This document shows positions 10,636-19,522 of a DNA stretch of 64,000 nt, piece after piece. This stretch comes from Woeseiaceae bacterium (GTDB taxonomy: Bacteria; Pseudomonadota; Gammaproteobacteria; Steroidobacterales; Woeseiaceae): the NCBI GenBank assembly GCA_030065985.1, contig JASJCM010000003.1, positions 32,683 through 96,682 of the forward strand. The letters are read 5' to 3'. Made by a program: the position numbers and the translations under genes. The notes under the pieces are model-generated. The model did no database searches. It was not told the DNA's origin and saw nothing but the letters and a program-made list of their open reading frames with translations. Position 1 is the stretch's first letter; each line of letters begins with the position of its first letter.

Positions 10636-11031
10636 TTACAACCAGGCGTGCTGCATCGGCAGTTCATTCGAGAACCTGATCGAGCCGCGCAGCAGCCGAT
10701 ACGCCAGCCACGGCAGGAACAGGTAAGAGCCGCCAAGCAGAGCGAACGTGGCGACTATCGAAATCGGCGAATCGTTGTTGACGCCGCTGAGTCCGACAAA
10801 CAGAAGGATGATCGCAATCGGTATCGCGAGGATCGTAACGCTGGCCGTGACCAGCTGCCACGAGACGTGCGAATAGATATCGCGGTTCAGAATACGCTTG
10901 CGTATCCAGAGCAGATACAACGCTGACGCGACGATTGCCGGCGGCCACAGCAGCGTGCACCACTGAACGGCATAGCCCCAGTGCACCAGCTTTTCCTGTT
11001 CCTTAATGCTGCTCAATGAATACGCGCCCAA
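10636..11031 (-). CDS. Hypothetical small membrane protein
   Basis: A 131-residue protein with three or four hydrophobic segments (about residues 20-42, 58-80, 88-112). The hydrophobic pattern with a charged loop between helices (RKRILNRDIYSHVSWQL) loosely recalls DUF4870-type proteins, but I do not recognise it securely. An in-frame TAG lies shortly upstream and no ATG is available near the N-terminus, so the start is probably TTG at 11031 or TTG about five codons later. It stands alone between lipB (convergent) and another minus-strand gene. Confidence 0.6.
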   Translation of the reverse strand: MGAYSLSSIKEQEKLVHWGYAVQWCTLLWPPAIVASALYLLWIRKRILNRDIYSHVSWQLVTASVTILAIPIAIILLFVGLSGVNNDSPISIVATFALLGGSYLFLPWLAYRLLRGSIRFSNELPMQHAWL

Positions 11032-11110
11032 AACGATCGCAGTCGGGACATACTAGGCAGGACATTGTTTGCCCGCTGCCGATGGCGTCACACTTGCAGG
11101 AAGTGTGTGT

Positions 11111-11460
11111 CTATTCCAGGTAGCCGCCTTGCTTCGCCTTGGCTATGCAGCTCTCCATGAAGTCAGAATCGGTCATGATGATCGAGACGTAGGACTGGAC
11201 GACGTTCAGCGCGGCTCTTGATTTTGAGAGGACGAGTACTTCATCCGCCTCATCATCAAAGTCGATCGCTGCGAGCGTTGCAGGTGATTCAATTTGCAGC
11301 GCTGCCTTGATCAGACCCATCCAGGTAGGCCCTCCTCCCTGCAGCGCGTTCTTCTCCATGAACTCCAGGGTTTCCGGGCGGTGATCAAAGACGCAGAGAG
11401 ACAGCCCGAGTCCGGGCACATTCGAGATCACATTTCCGACGAGTATTTCTTCTGACATGT
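11111..11460 (-). CDS. Imm51-like (possible immunity) protein
   Basis: A 116-residue acidic cytoplasmic protein. I prefer ATG 11460 (MSEEILVGN) because AGGA lies 8 bases upstream. A longer form from ATG 11503 adds 14 poorly structured residues. The pattern GGGPTWMGLIKAAL, then an acidic IDFDDEADEVLVLSKSRAALNVV stretch and a C-terminal helix, recalls the Imm51 family of immunity proteins, which protect against polymorphic toxins. The resemblance is from memory and moderate. No toxin gene is adjacent. Confidence 0.5.
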
Positions 11461-11578
11461 CGCCCATCCTGGCCGCGGGCGAATCATGATACATGGATTT
11501 CATGGCGCCGAGATCGATCGGCTACAATGAAGCACATCCAGTAGCGACGGGCGTCCGCTATTGGATGTTCTTCGCCTG

Positions 11579-11665
11579 ATGGATTCTCCGCTGGTTTATG
11601 CCCCGGCGATAATTGCGGCAAGCCACCTGGTCGGATTGCTGATTATCAAAGCAAACGAGGAGTAA
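11579..11665 (+). CDS. Possible 28-residue hydrophobic peptide
   Basis: A short ATG frame encodes MDSPLVYAPAIIAASHLVG followed by LLIIKANEE, which could form a single transmembrane helix. Its stop is 13 bases upstream of the next start. No strong ribosome-binding site is visible and the frame could be chance. TACAAT at 11523-11528 is a possible -10 for this unit. It is recorded because the interval 11461-11678 otherwise holds nothing I can name. Confidence 0.2.
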   Translation: MDSPLVYAPAIIAASHLVGLLIIKANEE

Positions 11666-11678
11666 CGCAGGTCCGCCT

Positions 11679-12140
11679 ATGAGCAACCCGAAATTCGCGA
11701 AACTCATTCGCAAGGTCAATATCTACCCGCCTTATCTCGGCATGGGTATACGGGTGCGGTCATTCAGCGATGACTTCACGCGTTTCGAGGTCCAGCTCAA
11801 GCCGCGCTGGTATACGCGCAATCTGTTCGGCACACACTTCGGGGGCAGCTTGTACGCGATGGCCGACCCGTTCTTTGTGTTCATCGTTACGATGAACTTC
11901 GGAAAAGGCTATGTCGTGTGGGACAAGTCGGCGGCTATCGACTTCCTGAAACCCGCTAAAGGCACGATTACCGGCGTTTACGAAATCAGCGCAAAGCGGT
12001 TGCAGGAGATGAGGGCGGAGGTCGATGCCCTTGGCAAGAACACTTACCACTTCGAAGCAGACCTCGTGAACGAGTCCGGCGAGGCTGTCGCCCGAGTCAG
12101 CAAGGAAGTCTATGTGCGCGCCAAGGACGCATCGCGCTAG
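11679..12140 (+). CDS. DUF4442 hotdog-fold protein
   Basis: A 153-residue protein of the DUF4442 family, which has a hotdog fold like thioesterases and the YiiD C-terminal domain. The central signature is RNLFGTHFGGSLYAMADPFFVFIV, where a GTHFGGSLYA helix replaces the classic thioesterase active-site helix, followed by DKSAAIDFLKPAKGTI. A role in acyl-CoA or acyl-ACP handling is inferred from the fold only. It converges on murU with 7 bases between them. Confidence 0.85.
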   Translation: MSNPKFAKLIRKVNIYPPYLGMGIRVRSFSDDFTRFEVQLKPRWYTRNLFGTHFGGSLYAMADPFFVFIVTMNFGKGYVVWDKSAAIDFLKPAKGTITGVYEISAKRLQEMRAEVDALGKNTYHFEADLVNESGEAVARVSKEVYVRAKDASR

Positions 12141-12147
12141 CGACTTC

Positions 12148-12795
12148 TTACCGGATCGCCTCGAGTCGCTCCGGTGTTCCGATGTCGGCCCACAGCCCTT
12201 TATAGAGCGAGCCTGACAACTGACCATTGTCCGCGGCCTCACGAAGCATAGGAGCGAGCGGGAATCGGCCTGGTTCGCAGCCGTCGAAAAACGAAGGCCG
12301 ATACATCGCGACACCGCTGAACGTGAGTCGCTGCGTCTCGCCATTGCGGATCAGGCCGTCCTCGATATCGAAGTCGCCACCGTCCCTGTATTCCGGCGAC
12401 GGCACCATGACCAGATGGCCAATATGTTCGTCGGCCAGCTCGATTGTCGGCACCGGCATATCCGTGTAGATGTCTGCGTTCACAACGAGGAAAGGGTCTT
12501 CACCGAGCATTGGCAGGGCCTTATGTATGCCACCGCCGGTTTCGAGGATGTTGTTGCCCTCCTGGCTGTAAAGTACGTCGAGTCCATAGCGTTCGCCGGA
12601 GCCGACGCGCTGGACAATTCTGTCGCCTAGCCAGCCGAGATTAATCACAACCGTGCGGATACCGGCCGCGTGGATGTTTGCAAGATGGCGTTCGAGCAGA
12701 CTCTCTCCGCGTACCTCGACAAGAGACTTGGGAATCTCGTCAGTGAGTGGCCGTAAGCGTTCGCCGCGACCAGCGGCCAGCACCATCGCCCTCAT
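12148..12795 (-). CDS. murU: N-acetylmuramate alpha-1-phosphate uridylyltransferase MurU
   Basis: MurU makes UDP-MurNAc from MurNAc-1-phosphate and UTP in the recycling route that bypasses de novo MurA/MurB synthesis. It has 215 residues from ATG 12795. The nucleotidyltransferase signature LAAGRGERLRPLTDEIPKSL is at the N-terminus, and the metal-binding Asp lies in VVNADIYTD. The start overlaps the amgK stop in an ATGA, so kinase and uridylyltransferase are made together. The location beside lptD matches the Pseudomonas arrangement. Confidence 0.93.
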   Translation of the reverse strand: MRAMVLAAGRGERLRPLTDEIPKSLVEVRGESLLERHLANIHAAGIRTVVINLGWLGDRIVQRVGSGERYGLDVLYSQEGNNILETGGGIHKALPMLGEDPFLVVNADIYTDMPVPTIELADEHIGHLVMVPSPEYRDGGDFDIEDGLIRNGETQRLTFSGVAMYRPSFFDGCEPGRFPLAPMLREAADNGQLSGSLYKGLWADIGTPERLEAIR

Positions 12796-13874
12796 TGGTT
12801 GGATTCCAGGCCTGGCAGGACCTGGTCTTCGATCAGGTCGATGAGAAAAGCGAGCTCCTCGTAGCGCGGCGCGACGTCGACAATGTACGAGAGCGTCCGC
12901 GGTATGTCCTTGAGGTAACCATCCTTGCCGTCGCGATGGTTCAACCGACAGAAGATTCCGGCGGCTTTGATCTGACGTTGCACGCCCATCAGCTCGAAAT
13001 AGCGCCGGAACAGAGACTCGGGAACCTGTTCTCGCAACGACGAATCGCAGCCATTGTAAAAGTCGAGCGCCCATTGCCAGATACGGTCTTCTGGCCACTT
13101 CACGTAGCAGTCCTTGAGCAATGAGACGAGGTCATAGGTCAAGGGTCCCTCAACGGCGTCCTGGAAATCGAGAATGCCGGGATTGTCTTCGGCCATGACC
13201 ATCAGGTTGCGCGAATGGTAGTCGCGGTGCACGAATACCTGCGGCTGGTCGAGCGCGTTGGCAACAAGCAGGTCACACAGCGACTGCCAGCTGCGTTCCT
13301 CGACATCATCGAAGTCGATACCGAGATGCGTACCGCACAACCAGTCGTGAAACAGTGAGAGCTCGAAACGCAGCAACTCTTCATCGTAGGGCGGTAGCTG
13401 TGACTGAAAGGCTGCTCCGTTCTGCTGCATCACGAGCAGCGCTTCAATCGCATCGCGATACAGGAACTCCGCCTGTGACTTATCCTGGAGTAGCTCCTGG
13501 AGATACTGGCGCGTGCCGAGGTCGGTGAGCAGCAGGAAGCCTTGCTCCATATTCGCCTCTACGATACGCGGAGCATTGAGCTGCATCGCTTCGAGATAGC
13601 CGGCAACGCGCACGAACGGCACGGAGTCTTCCTTGTCCGGCGGCGCATCCATAACGATGAAACTCTCGCCCGCACCCTGGAGTCGAAAATACCGACGGAA
13701 GCTCGCGTCGATAGACGCAGGCACCGGTTCACTACCGGCCACGTTGTCGATCTGCAGTGTCCATTCACGCAGTGCGTCCAGGCGGACGTCGGACGAGGTC
13801 GTTGAACTTGCTATCGTGGCTCTCCGTAACGCGTTGAAGCAACTAGGAAACCAAGGGAAGGTATCAAATCCCAA
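12792..13874 (-). CDS. amgK: Anomeric N-acetylmuramate/N-acetylglucosamine kinase AmgK
   Basis: This cytoplasmic kinase phosphorylates MurNAc (and GlcNAc) at C1 during peptidoglycan recycling and feeds MurU. The fold is aminoglycoside phosphotransferase: an N-lobe with SFRRYFRL and SFIVMDAPPDKED, then the catalytic loop VFVHRDYHSRNLMV (His-Arg-Asp) and metal-binding GILDFQDAVEGPLTYDL. ATG 13874 gives 360 residues, about 25 more than typical. A rarer start nearer the VRLDALREW segment is possible. It is divergent from lptD with a 55-bp gap. Confidence 0.92.
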   Translation of the reverse strand: MGFDTFPWFPSCFNALRRATIASSTTSSDVRLDALREWTLQIDNVAGSEPVPASIDASFRRYFRLQGAGESFIVMDAPPDKEDSVPFVRVAGYLEAMQLNAPRIVEANMEQGFLLLTDLGTRQYLQELLQDKSQAEFLYRDAIEALLVMQQNGAAFQSQLPPYDEELLRFELSLFHDWLCGTHLGIDFDDVEERSWQSLCDLLVANALDQPQVFVHRDYHSRNLMVMAEDNPGILDFQDAVEGPLTYDLVSLLKDCYVKWPEDRIWQWALDFYNGCDSSLREQVPESLFRRYFELMGVQRQIKAAGIFCRLNHRDGKDGYLKDIPRTLSYIVDVAPRYEELAFLIDLIEDQVLPGLESNQ

Positions 13875-13929
13875 AGGCTGATAACATCCCGACTAATCAA
13901 GCCAGTCGAACTCTGACCCGACCATCGTT

Positions 13930-16128
13930 TTGTCCGCGAAACCCCTAATTCTCGCTTGCTCCCTGTTGGCCTTCGCTCAGGCACAAGCGGACGATCCCCT
14001 CAGCTGCGGTACGTCGCTCGGCGAGCGACTTGCCGAAGACTTCCGACTGGGCGACGGCGCGCTCGACAATCCGGACACGGTTGTGCTCGAGGCCGGCTCT
14101 GTTGAGGCGCAGCTGGGCGATGATCCGACCGCCCGTATGAGCGGTGGCGTCCTGTTGCGAAAGGATGACAAGCTCGCGGGCGCCGACTCGGCCTACTACG
14201 ACCCTGACCAGCGGGCGCTGTTTCTCGAAGGCGGCGTGCGTTACGAGGATCCCGGCACGCAGATTCGCAGTCGCTCCGCGGAGTTTGGCTACGACATGGG
14301 GCGCATTCGCTTCGAAGGTGCGGACTTCTCCCTGGGCAGCAGCAACTCCCGCGGTGCAGCCGATTCACTCGAGATAAACGAAGCCGGAACGCTGACACTC
14401 ACGGGCGTCGAGTACACGACCTGCCCGCCAGGTTCGGAAGACTGGCTGCTGCAAGGCAAGTCGATCGAACTCGACACGCGCGAGGGCATCGGCACGGCGA
14501 AGGGGATGCGGCTGCGTTTCTTCGATGTGCCCATCCTCTACCTGCCCTACATCTCGTTCCCGATTGGCGATGCGCGCAAGTCGGGCGTTCTGACGCCCGA
14601 GATCGGCAGCTCCGGACGCAGCGGCAATGAAATACGGGTGCCGTACTACTGGAACATCGCGCCCAACTACGACGCGACAATAACCCCGCGCCTGTTGACG
14701 AGTCGCGGCCTGCAACTCGAAACGCAGTTCCGCTACCTGACGCTTCGCAACGAAGGCACGATCACCGCCGATTACCTGCCCGACGATGACGAGGTCAATC
14801 GCACAAGGCACCAGATGCGCCTGACCCATCGAACGCTGTTCGATAACGGCTGGCGCAGTCGCATCAACTTCCGTGAAGTCTCGGACAGCCAGTACTTCGA
14901 GGATCTCGGCGGCAGCCTGAGCATTTCGAGTATCACGCACCTCGATCGTCACGTGAGCTTCGACTATTTCTCCGATCGCGTGTCGATGTTCGCCCAGGTG
15001 CAGGACTACCAGACCATCGACGACACGATCGCACCGAGCGACGAACCGTACCGCCGGCTCCCACAGGTGCTGGTAAATGCAAACCTGCCGCTCGGCCCGA
15101 TGCGCTTCGGCGTCGACACCGAGCTCGTGAATTTCGATCGCGATACAGGTGCAACGGGTTGGCGATTCAATGCGGCACCGTCCGTGGAGCTGGCGCTCGG
15201 GCGTCCGGGATTGTTCTTCAAGCCGGCCGTATCCGTCGACTACACGACCTACGAACTCAGCGACACGTTGCCCGGAGAGGACACGACGCCGGAGCGCACC
15301 GTGCCAATTTCGAGTGTCGACACTGGCCTCATACTCGAACGCACAATGGCGAATGCGGGACGCATTCAGACGCTCGAACCGCGCCTGCTGTATGTACACA
15401 TCCCGTTCCGTGACCAGAACAACTTCCCGGTCTTCGACACGATCACGCCGGACATCAACCTCGTGCAGCTGTATCGCAAGAACCGTTTTCTCGGTATCGA
15501 TCGGATCGGCGATACGGATCAGCTCAGCGTTGGCGTAACGTCGCGCGTGCTCGATGTCGGCACAGGTCGCGAACTCTTGTCGGCAACGGTGGGTCAGACG
15601 CGTTACTTCAGCGATCGTATCGTGACACTGCCGGGAACCTCAGCCGCTACGTTCGAAACCTCGGACTACATCGCCCAGGTGCGCGTGCTGCTGCTTGAAA
15701 ACGTCAACTTTGACTTCGGCCACCAGTGGGGCACGGGCGAGAACGGCACGACCAAGTCCGAGGCGCGCCTGCAGTACAGCCCGTCGCAGAACAAGATTCT
15801 GAACCTCGCCTATCGCTTCCGGCGCGACTCGCTCGAACAGGGCGATCTGTCTTGGTCCTGGCCTGTCGCAAAGCAGTGGAACTTCGTTGGCCGTTACAAC
15901 TTCTCTTTCCGCGATCAGGAAGTCCTTGAACAGTTTTTCGGCCTTGAATACGAGAGCTGTTGTTGGGGTTTGCGTCTCGTATCGCGCCGTCATATCTCGA
16001 CACGTGACGGAACTCGCGATTCGTCCTTCGGTCTGCAATTGGTATTGAAGGGAATGACGAGCGTCGGCACGGCTGCCGACAAACTGCTCGAACGTGGTAT
16101 TCTTGGCTATTCTGCAGATCTTCGGTAG
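13930..16128 (+). CDS. lptD: LPS-assembly protein LptD
   Basis: LptD is the outer-membrane beta-barrel that inserts lipopolysaccharide into the outer leaflet with LptE. It has 732 residues. The only usable start after an in-frame TAA is TTG 13930, followed directly by a signal peptide (LILACSLLAFAQAQA). The N-terminal OstA/LptA-like jellyroll covers about residues 50-190 (GGVRYEDPGTQIRSRSAEF, CPPGSEDWLLQGKSIELD). A long barrel follows. The paired cysteines near the C-terminus (YESCCWGLRLVSRR) are the conserved disulfide partners of Cys in the N-domain. Confidence 0.96.
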   Translation: MSAKPLILACSLLAFAQAQADDPLSCGTSLGERLAEDFRLGDGALDNPDTVVLEAGSVEAQLGDDPTARMSGGVLLRKDDKLAGADSAYYDPDQRALFLEGGVRYEDPGTQIRSRSAEFGYDMGRIRFEGADFSLGSSNSRGAADSLEINEAGTLTLTGVEYTTCPPGSEDWLLQGKSIELDTREGIGTAKGMRLRFFDVPILYLPYISFPIGDARKSGVLTPEIGSSGRSGNEIRVPYYWNIAPNYDATITPRLLTSRGLQLETQFRYLTLRNEGTITADYLPDDDEVNRTRHQMRLTHRTLFDNGWRSRINFREVSDSQYFEDLGGSLSISSITHLDRHVSFDYFSDRVSMFAQVQDYQTIDDTIAPSDEPYRRLPQVLVNANLPLGPMRFGVDTELVNFDRDTGATGWRFNAAPSVELALGRPGLFFKPAVSVDYTTYELSDTLPGEDTTPERTVPISSVDTGLILERTMANAGRIQTLEPRLLYVHIPFRDQNNFPVFDTITPDINLVQLYRKNRFLGIDRIGDTDQLSVGVTSRVLDVGTGRELLSATVGQTRYFSDRIVTLPGTSAATFETSDYIAQVRVLLLENVNFDFGHQWGTGENGTTKSEARLQYSPSQNKILNLAYRFRRDSLEQGDLSWSWPVAKQWNFVGRYNFSFRDQEVLEQFFGLEYESCCWGLRLVSRRHISTRDGTRDSSFGLQLVLKGMTSVGTAADKLLERGILGYSADLR

Positions 16129-16134
16129 TAAAAA

Positions 16135-17433
16135 TTGTTTAATATCAAGAACATATGCGCGGTTGCCGCATTAGCGACCGCGCCTGTCGCCGTCGCTGAC
16201 GAGCTCTCCGAGACGGGTGAATTCCTCGATGGCGTGGCGGCTATCGTCAACGAAGGGGTGGTGCTCAAGAGCCAGCTCTACCTGCAGATCGACACGGTCG
16301 CAAAGAACGCCGAGCAGCAAGGCATTCCACTGCCGCCGATGGACGTCCTCGAGGAGCAGCTCCTCGAGCGCCTGATCCTCACGGAAATCCAGCTGCAGCG
16401 CGCCGCCCGCATCGGTCTGAACGTCTCGGACCAGAACCTGAACTCGGCGATTGCAAACATCGCCGCGCAGAACCAGGTGGCCTTTGAAGACATGCCTCGT
16501 CTGCTCGCGCAGGACGGCGTTGACTACGCGCAGTTTCGCCAGCAGCTCCGTGAGGAAATCACGGTCGACCAGCTGCGCCGCATCGAAGTGGGCCAGAGCA
16601 TTAATGTCACGGAACGCGAGATCGAACAATGCGTTGCCGATCTCGAAGGTAACGTTGTTGCTAACTCCGAGTACCAGCTATCGCACATCCTGCTGACATT
16701 CAATGAAGCCGCAAGCTCGGATGAGATTCGCGAAGTCGAAGAGATGGCCAACGAAATCTACCAGCAGATTCAGGACGGTGCTGACTTTCGCGAGCTCGCG
16801 GTGCGGCATTCGAAAGGACCGACCGCATTGCAGGGCGGTTCACTCGGCTGGATGCAGGGTCAGCAGGTACCGACGGTATTCACCGATGTGCTGCAGGACA
16901 TGGGTCGCGGCGAGGTCTCTGAGCCGATTCGCGCCGCGAGCAGTTTCCACCTTGTGCGTGTCGACGACCTGCGCAGCGCTGTGGAGCGAAGCGAGATCAA
17001 CCAGGCCAACGTTCGCCATATCCTGATCATGCCCAACGAGATCATTGACGACGCAACAGCAAGGCAGCGCCTCGAGGAAGCTCTCGGCAAGATCCGTGAG
17101 GGTGAGGACTTCGGCGAGCAGGCCAAGCTGCTGTCGGACGATCCGGGTTCCGCGAATCTCGGCGGTGAGCTCGGCTGGGCGGGACCGAACACGTACGCAC
17201 CGGAGTTTGAAGCCACGATTGCCGCCAGCGAGATCGGCGTTATATCGGAGCCGTTCCGCACTCAATTCGGCTGGCACATTCTCGAAGTTATCGATCGCCG
17301 CGTTTACGACAACACCGAGGAAATGAAAGAGCGCAACTGCGACCTTCGCATCCGCAATGGCAAGATGGAGGAAGAGTCGCAGCTCTGGATTCAGCGGCTG
17401 CGTGACGAGGCGTTCGTAGAGCCCAAAATCTAG
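16135..17433 (+). CDS. surA: Periplasmic chaperone and peptidyl-prolyl isomerase SurA
   Basis: SurA escorts unfolded outer-membrane proteins, including LptD, across the periplasm. It has 432 residues, with a signal peptide cleaved near APVAVADE. A SurA N-domain (DGVAAIVNEGVVLKSQL) is followed by two parvulin domains: about residues 175-275 (YQLSHILLTFNEAASSDEI, HSKGPTALQGGSLGWM) and 288-390 (NVRHILIMPNEIIDD, SDDPGSANLGGELGWAGP). The start is TTG 16135, seven bases after the lptD stop. The nearby ATATG is out of frame. Confidence 0.96.
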   Translation: MFNIKNICAVAALATAPVAVADELSETGEFLDGVAAIVNEGVVLKSQLYLQIDTVAKNAEQQGIPLPPMDVLEEQLLERLILTEIQLQRAARIGLNVSDQNLNSAIANIAAQNQVAFEDMPRLLAQDGVDYAQFRQQLREEITVDQLRRIEVGQSINVTEREIEQCVADLEGNVVANSEYQLSHILLTFNEAASSDEIREVEEMANEIYQQIQDGADFRELAVRHSKGPTALQGGSLGWMQGQQVPTVFTDVLQDMGRGEVSEPIRAASSFHLVRVDDLRSAVERSEINQANVRHILIMPNEIIDDATARQRLEEALGKIREGEDFGEQAKLLSDDPGSANLGGELGWAGPNTYAPEFEATIAASEIGVISEPFRTQFGWHILEVIDRRVYDNTEEMKERNCDLRIRNGKMEEESQLWIQRLRDEAFVEPKI

Positions 17434-17435
17434 GC

Positions 17436-18338
17436 GTGACCGCGGCCAAGCCACTCGTCATCACAGCCGGCGACCCGGCGGGCGTCGGTCCTGAGCTATG
17501 CAATGCGCTCGCGGACAGCCGTTTTGTCGATGAGATCGTCGTCGTTGGCGACAACCGCCAGTTCGATAATCGCTTGCGCGTCATCGACACGCCATTCCCG
17601 ACACCGGTAACGCCCGGCAAGCCCGACTCCGCCAATGCGGCGACTCTGCTCAAAGGCCTCAAGATTGCCGTGCGTGGCTGTCTCGACGGCGAATTCGGCG
17701 CCATGGTGACAGCTCCTCTCGCCAAGAGCGTGATCGCCGATAGCGGTGTGCCGTTCACGGGCCACACCGAATTCCTTGCGGAACTCTGCGGTGCGCCTCT
17801 GCCGGTAATGATGCTCGTTGCCGGCGATCTTCGTGTGGCCCTTGCCAGTACACATCTTCCGCTGCGCGATGTGGCGGACTACCTGACCGAAGACGGTATC
17901 GAAAAGGTCTTACGAATTCTCGAGTCCGACCTGCGCCTGAAATTTGGTATCGACGTGCCCGAAATTGTCGTTTGCGGGCTCAATCCACATGCCGGCGAAA
18001 GCGGACACCTTGGCGATGAAGAAGAGCGTTTCATCGCGCCTCTGATTGAGCGTCTCCGCGGCGAAGGCCTGAATTTGCGCGGCCCGCTGCCGGCCGACAC
18101 CGCCTTCACACCATCTGCGGGTCACAAGGATGCCGTATTGGCGATGTACCACGATCAGGGCCTGCCTGTTCTGAAGTACGCAGGCTTCGGCCATGCGGTC
18201 AACGTCACGCTTGGACTGCCGATCATCCGCACCTCCGTCGATCATGGCACCGCCTTCGATATCGCAGGCCAGGGCAAGGCAGACGCGGGCAGCCTGCTCG
18301 CCGCCGTGACGCTTGCGGCGGACCTGGCAAATCGTTGA
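17436..18338 (+). CDS. pdxA: 4-hydroxythreonine-4-phosphate dehydrogenase PdxA
   Basis: PdxA oxidises 4-phosphohydroxy-L-threonine in DXP-dependent pyridoxal phosphate synthesis. It has 300 residues, slightly shorter than the E. coli enzyme. Visible family motifs are TAGDPAGVGPEL at the N-terminus, the metal- and substrate-binding PFTGHTEFLAEL, and MYHDQGLPVLKYAGFGHAVNVT. It starts with GTG two bases after surA, and its stop shares one base with rsmA. Confidence 0.96.
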   Translation: MTAAKPLVITAGDPAGVGPELCNALADSRFVDEIVVVGDNRQFDNRLRVIDTPFPTPVTPGKPDSANAATLLKGLKIAVRGCLDGEFGAMVTAPLAKSVIADSGVPFTGHTEFLAELCGAPLPVMMLVAGDLRVALASTHLPLRDVADYLTEDGIEKVLRILESDLRLKFGIDVPEIVVCGLNPHAGESGHLGDEEERFIAPLIERLRGEGLNLRGPLPADTAFTPSAGHKDAVLAMYHDQGLPVLKYAGFGHAVNVTLGLPIIRTSVDHGTAFDIAGQGKADAGSLLAAVTLAADLANR

Positions 18339-19120
18339 TGGGCAAGCACCGCGCACGTAAGCGCTTCGGCCAACATTTCCTCACGGACTGGGGCGTCATC
18401 GATTCGATCATCCGCGCCATCAGTCCGTCCGAAGACGACGTGATCGTTGAAATCGGTCCCGGGCAAGGTGCCATCACAGAGCCGCTCGCGGAGCGCGCCG
18501 GTCACTTGCACGTGATCGAGCTGGACCGAGATCTCGTTGCGCAGCTGCGACAGCAGTACCGCGATCACGACAATGTCACGGTGCATGAAGCCGATGCGCT
18601 GCAAATTGACTTCTCGTCCATCGGCAACGACCTGCGAGTCGTAGGCAATCTGCCCTACAACATCTCGACGCCGCTGTTATTTCACTTGCTGAAGTTCCGC
18701 GACGAGATCATCGACATGCATTTCATGCTGCAGAGAGAAGTCGTCGAGCGCATGGCCGCGGTCCCCGGGACCAAGGCTTACGGCAGACTCGGCATCATGC
18801 TCGGTTGTCACATGAGTATCGAATCGCTTTTCGATGTGGAGCCCGACGCGTTTTCGCCGCCACCTGCAGTAATGTCGGCTGTTGTGCGGCTCGATCCACT
18901 GCCGCCCGGCACCTTTGAGATCAACGACGAACAGCGACTGTCAACGCTGGTTGCGACGGCGTTTATGCAGCGGCGCAAGACACTGCGGAACTCTCTGCGC
19001 AACGAAGCAAGCGGGCACGACTTTGAAGCTGTGGGTATCGACCCGGGGCAACGCCCGGAGCAAATTGCGATCGCTGACTACGTTCGCCTTAGCAATCACC
19101 TTGCCGGCAAATCAGGCTAG
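18338..19120 (+). CDS. rsmA: 16S rRNA (A1518/A1519) dimethyltransferase RsmA
   Basis: RsmA (KsgA) dimethylates two adjacent adenines in the 3' hairpin of 16S rRNA. It has 260 residues from ATG 18338. A TTG one codon earlier is possible but the TGATG overlap with pdxA favours ATG. The substrate-binding RKRFGQHFL, the SAM motif VEIGPGQGAITEPL and the catalytic NLPYNIS are intact. The order lptD-surA-pdxA-rsmA-apaG-apaH-folA is the classical one. Confidence 0.97.
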   Translation: MGKHRARKRFGQHFLTDWGVIDSIIRAISPSEDDVIVEIGPGQGAITEPLAERAGHLHVIELDRDLVAQLRQQYRDHDNVTVHEADALQIDFSSIGNDLRVVGNLPYNISTPLLFHLLKFRDEIIDMHFMLQREVVERMAAVPGTKAYGRLGIMLGCHMSIESLFDVEPDAFSPPPAVMSAVVRLDPLPPGTFEINDEQRLSTLVATAFMQRRKTLRNSLRNEASGHDFEAVGIDPGQRPEQIAIADYVRLSNHLAGKSG

Positions 19121-19129
19121 AATGCCGCC

Positions 19130-19510
19130 ATGGATGACAAGCACTGCGACATTCGCATCAAGGTAGCGACGAGTTACATGGACGACCAGTCCCAACCGGA
19201 CGCAGACCGCTATGTGTTCGCCTACACAATCACTATCTCCAACGATGGTGATGAGCCTGCCACGCTGCGCAGCCGTCACTGGATTATCACGGACGCGAAC
19301 GGCAAGGTGCAGGAAGTGAGTGGCGATGGTGTCGTCGGCGAACAGCCGCATCTGAATCCGGGCGAAGATTTTCGTTACTCGAGCGGCGCCGTACTTGAAA
19401 CGCCGGTCGGTGCCATGCAGGGCATGTACCGAATGGAAACGGACTCGGGCGATCATTTTGACGCGCCGATCGCACCGTTCACACTCGCAGTGCCCGGATT
19501 GCTTCATTAG
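19130..19510 (+). CDS. apaG: ApaG domain protein
   Basis: A 126-residue FN3-like beta-sandwich protein, called a Co2+/Mg2+ efflux protein in older annotation. Its biochemical role is unsettled. The hallmark segments are FAYTITISNDGDEPATLRSRHWIITDANG, VQEVSGDGVVGEQPHLNPGE and GAMQGMYRM. No ribosome-binding site is visible, and TAGAAT (19118-19123) ends six bases before the ATG. A [24 protein letters not shown] an internal promoter is therefore possible, although no -35 is seen. Confidence 0.95.
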   Translation: MDDKHCDIRIKVATSYMDDQSQPDADRYVFAYTITISNDGDEPATLRSRHWIITDANGKVQEVSGDGVVGEQPHLNPGEDFRYSSGAVLETPVGAMQGMYRMETDSGDHFDAPIAPFTLAVPGLLH

Positions 19511-19522
19511 GAGAACCTGCAC

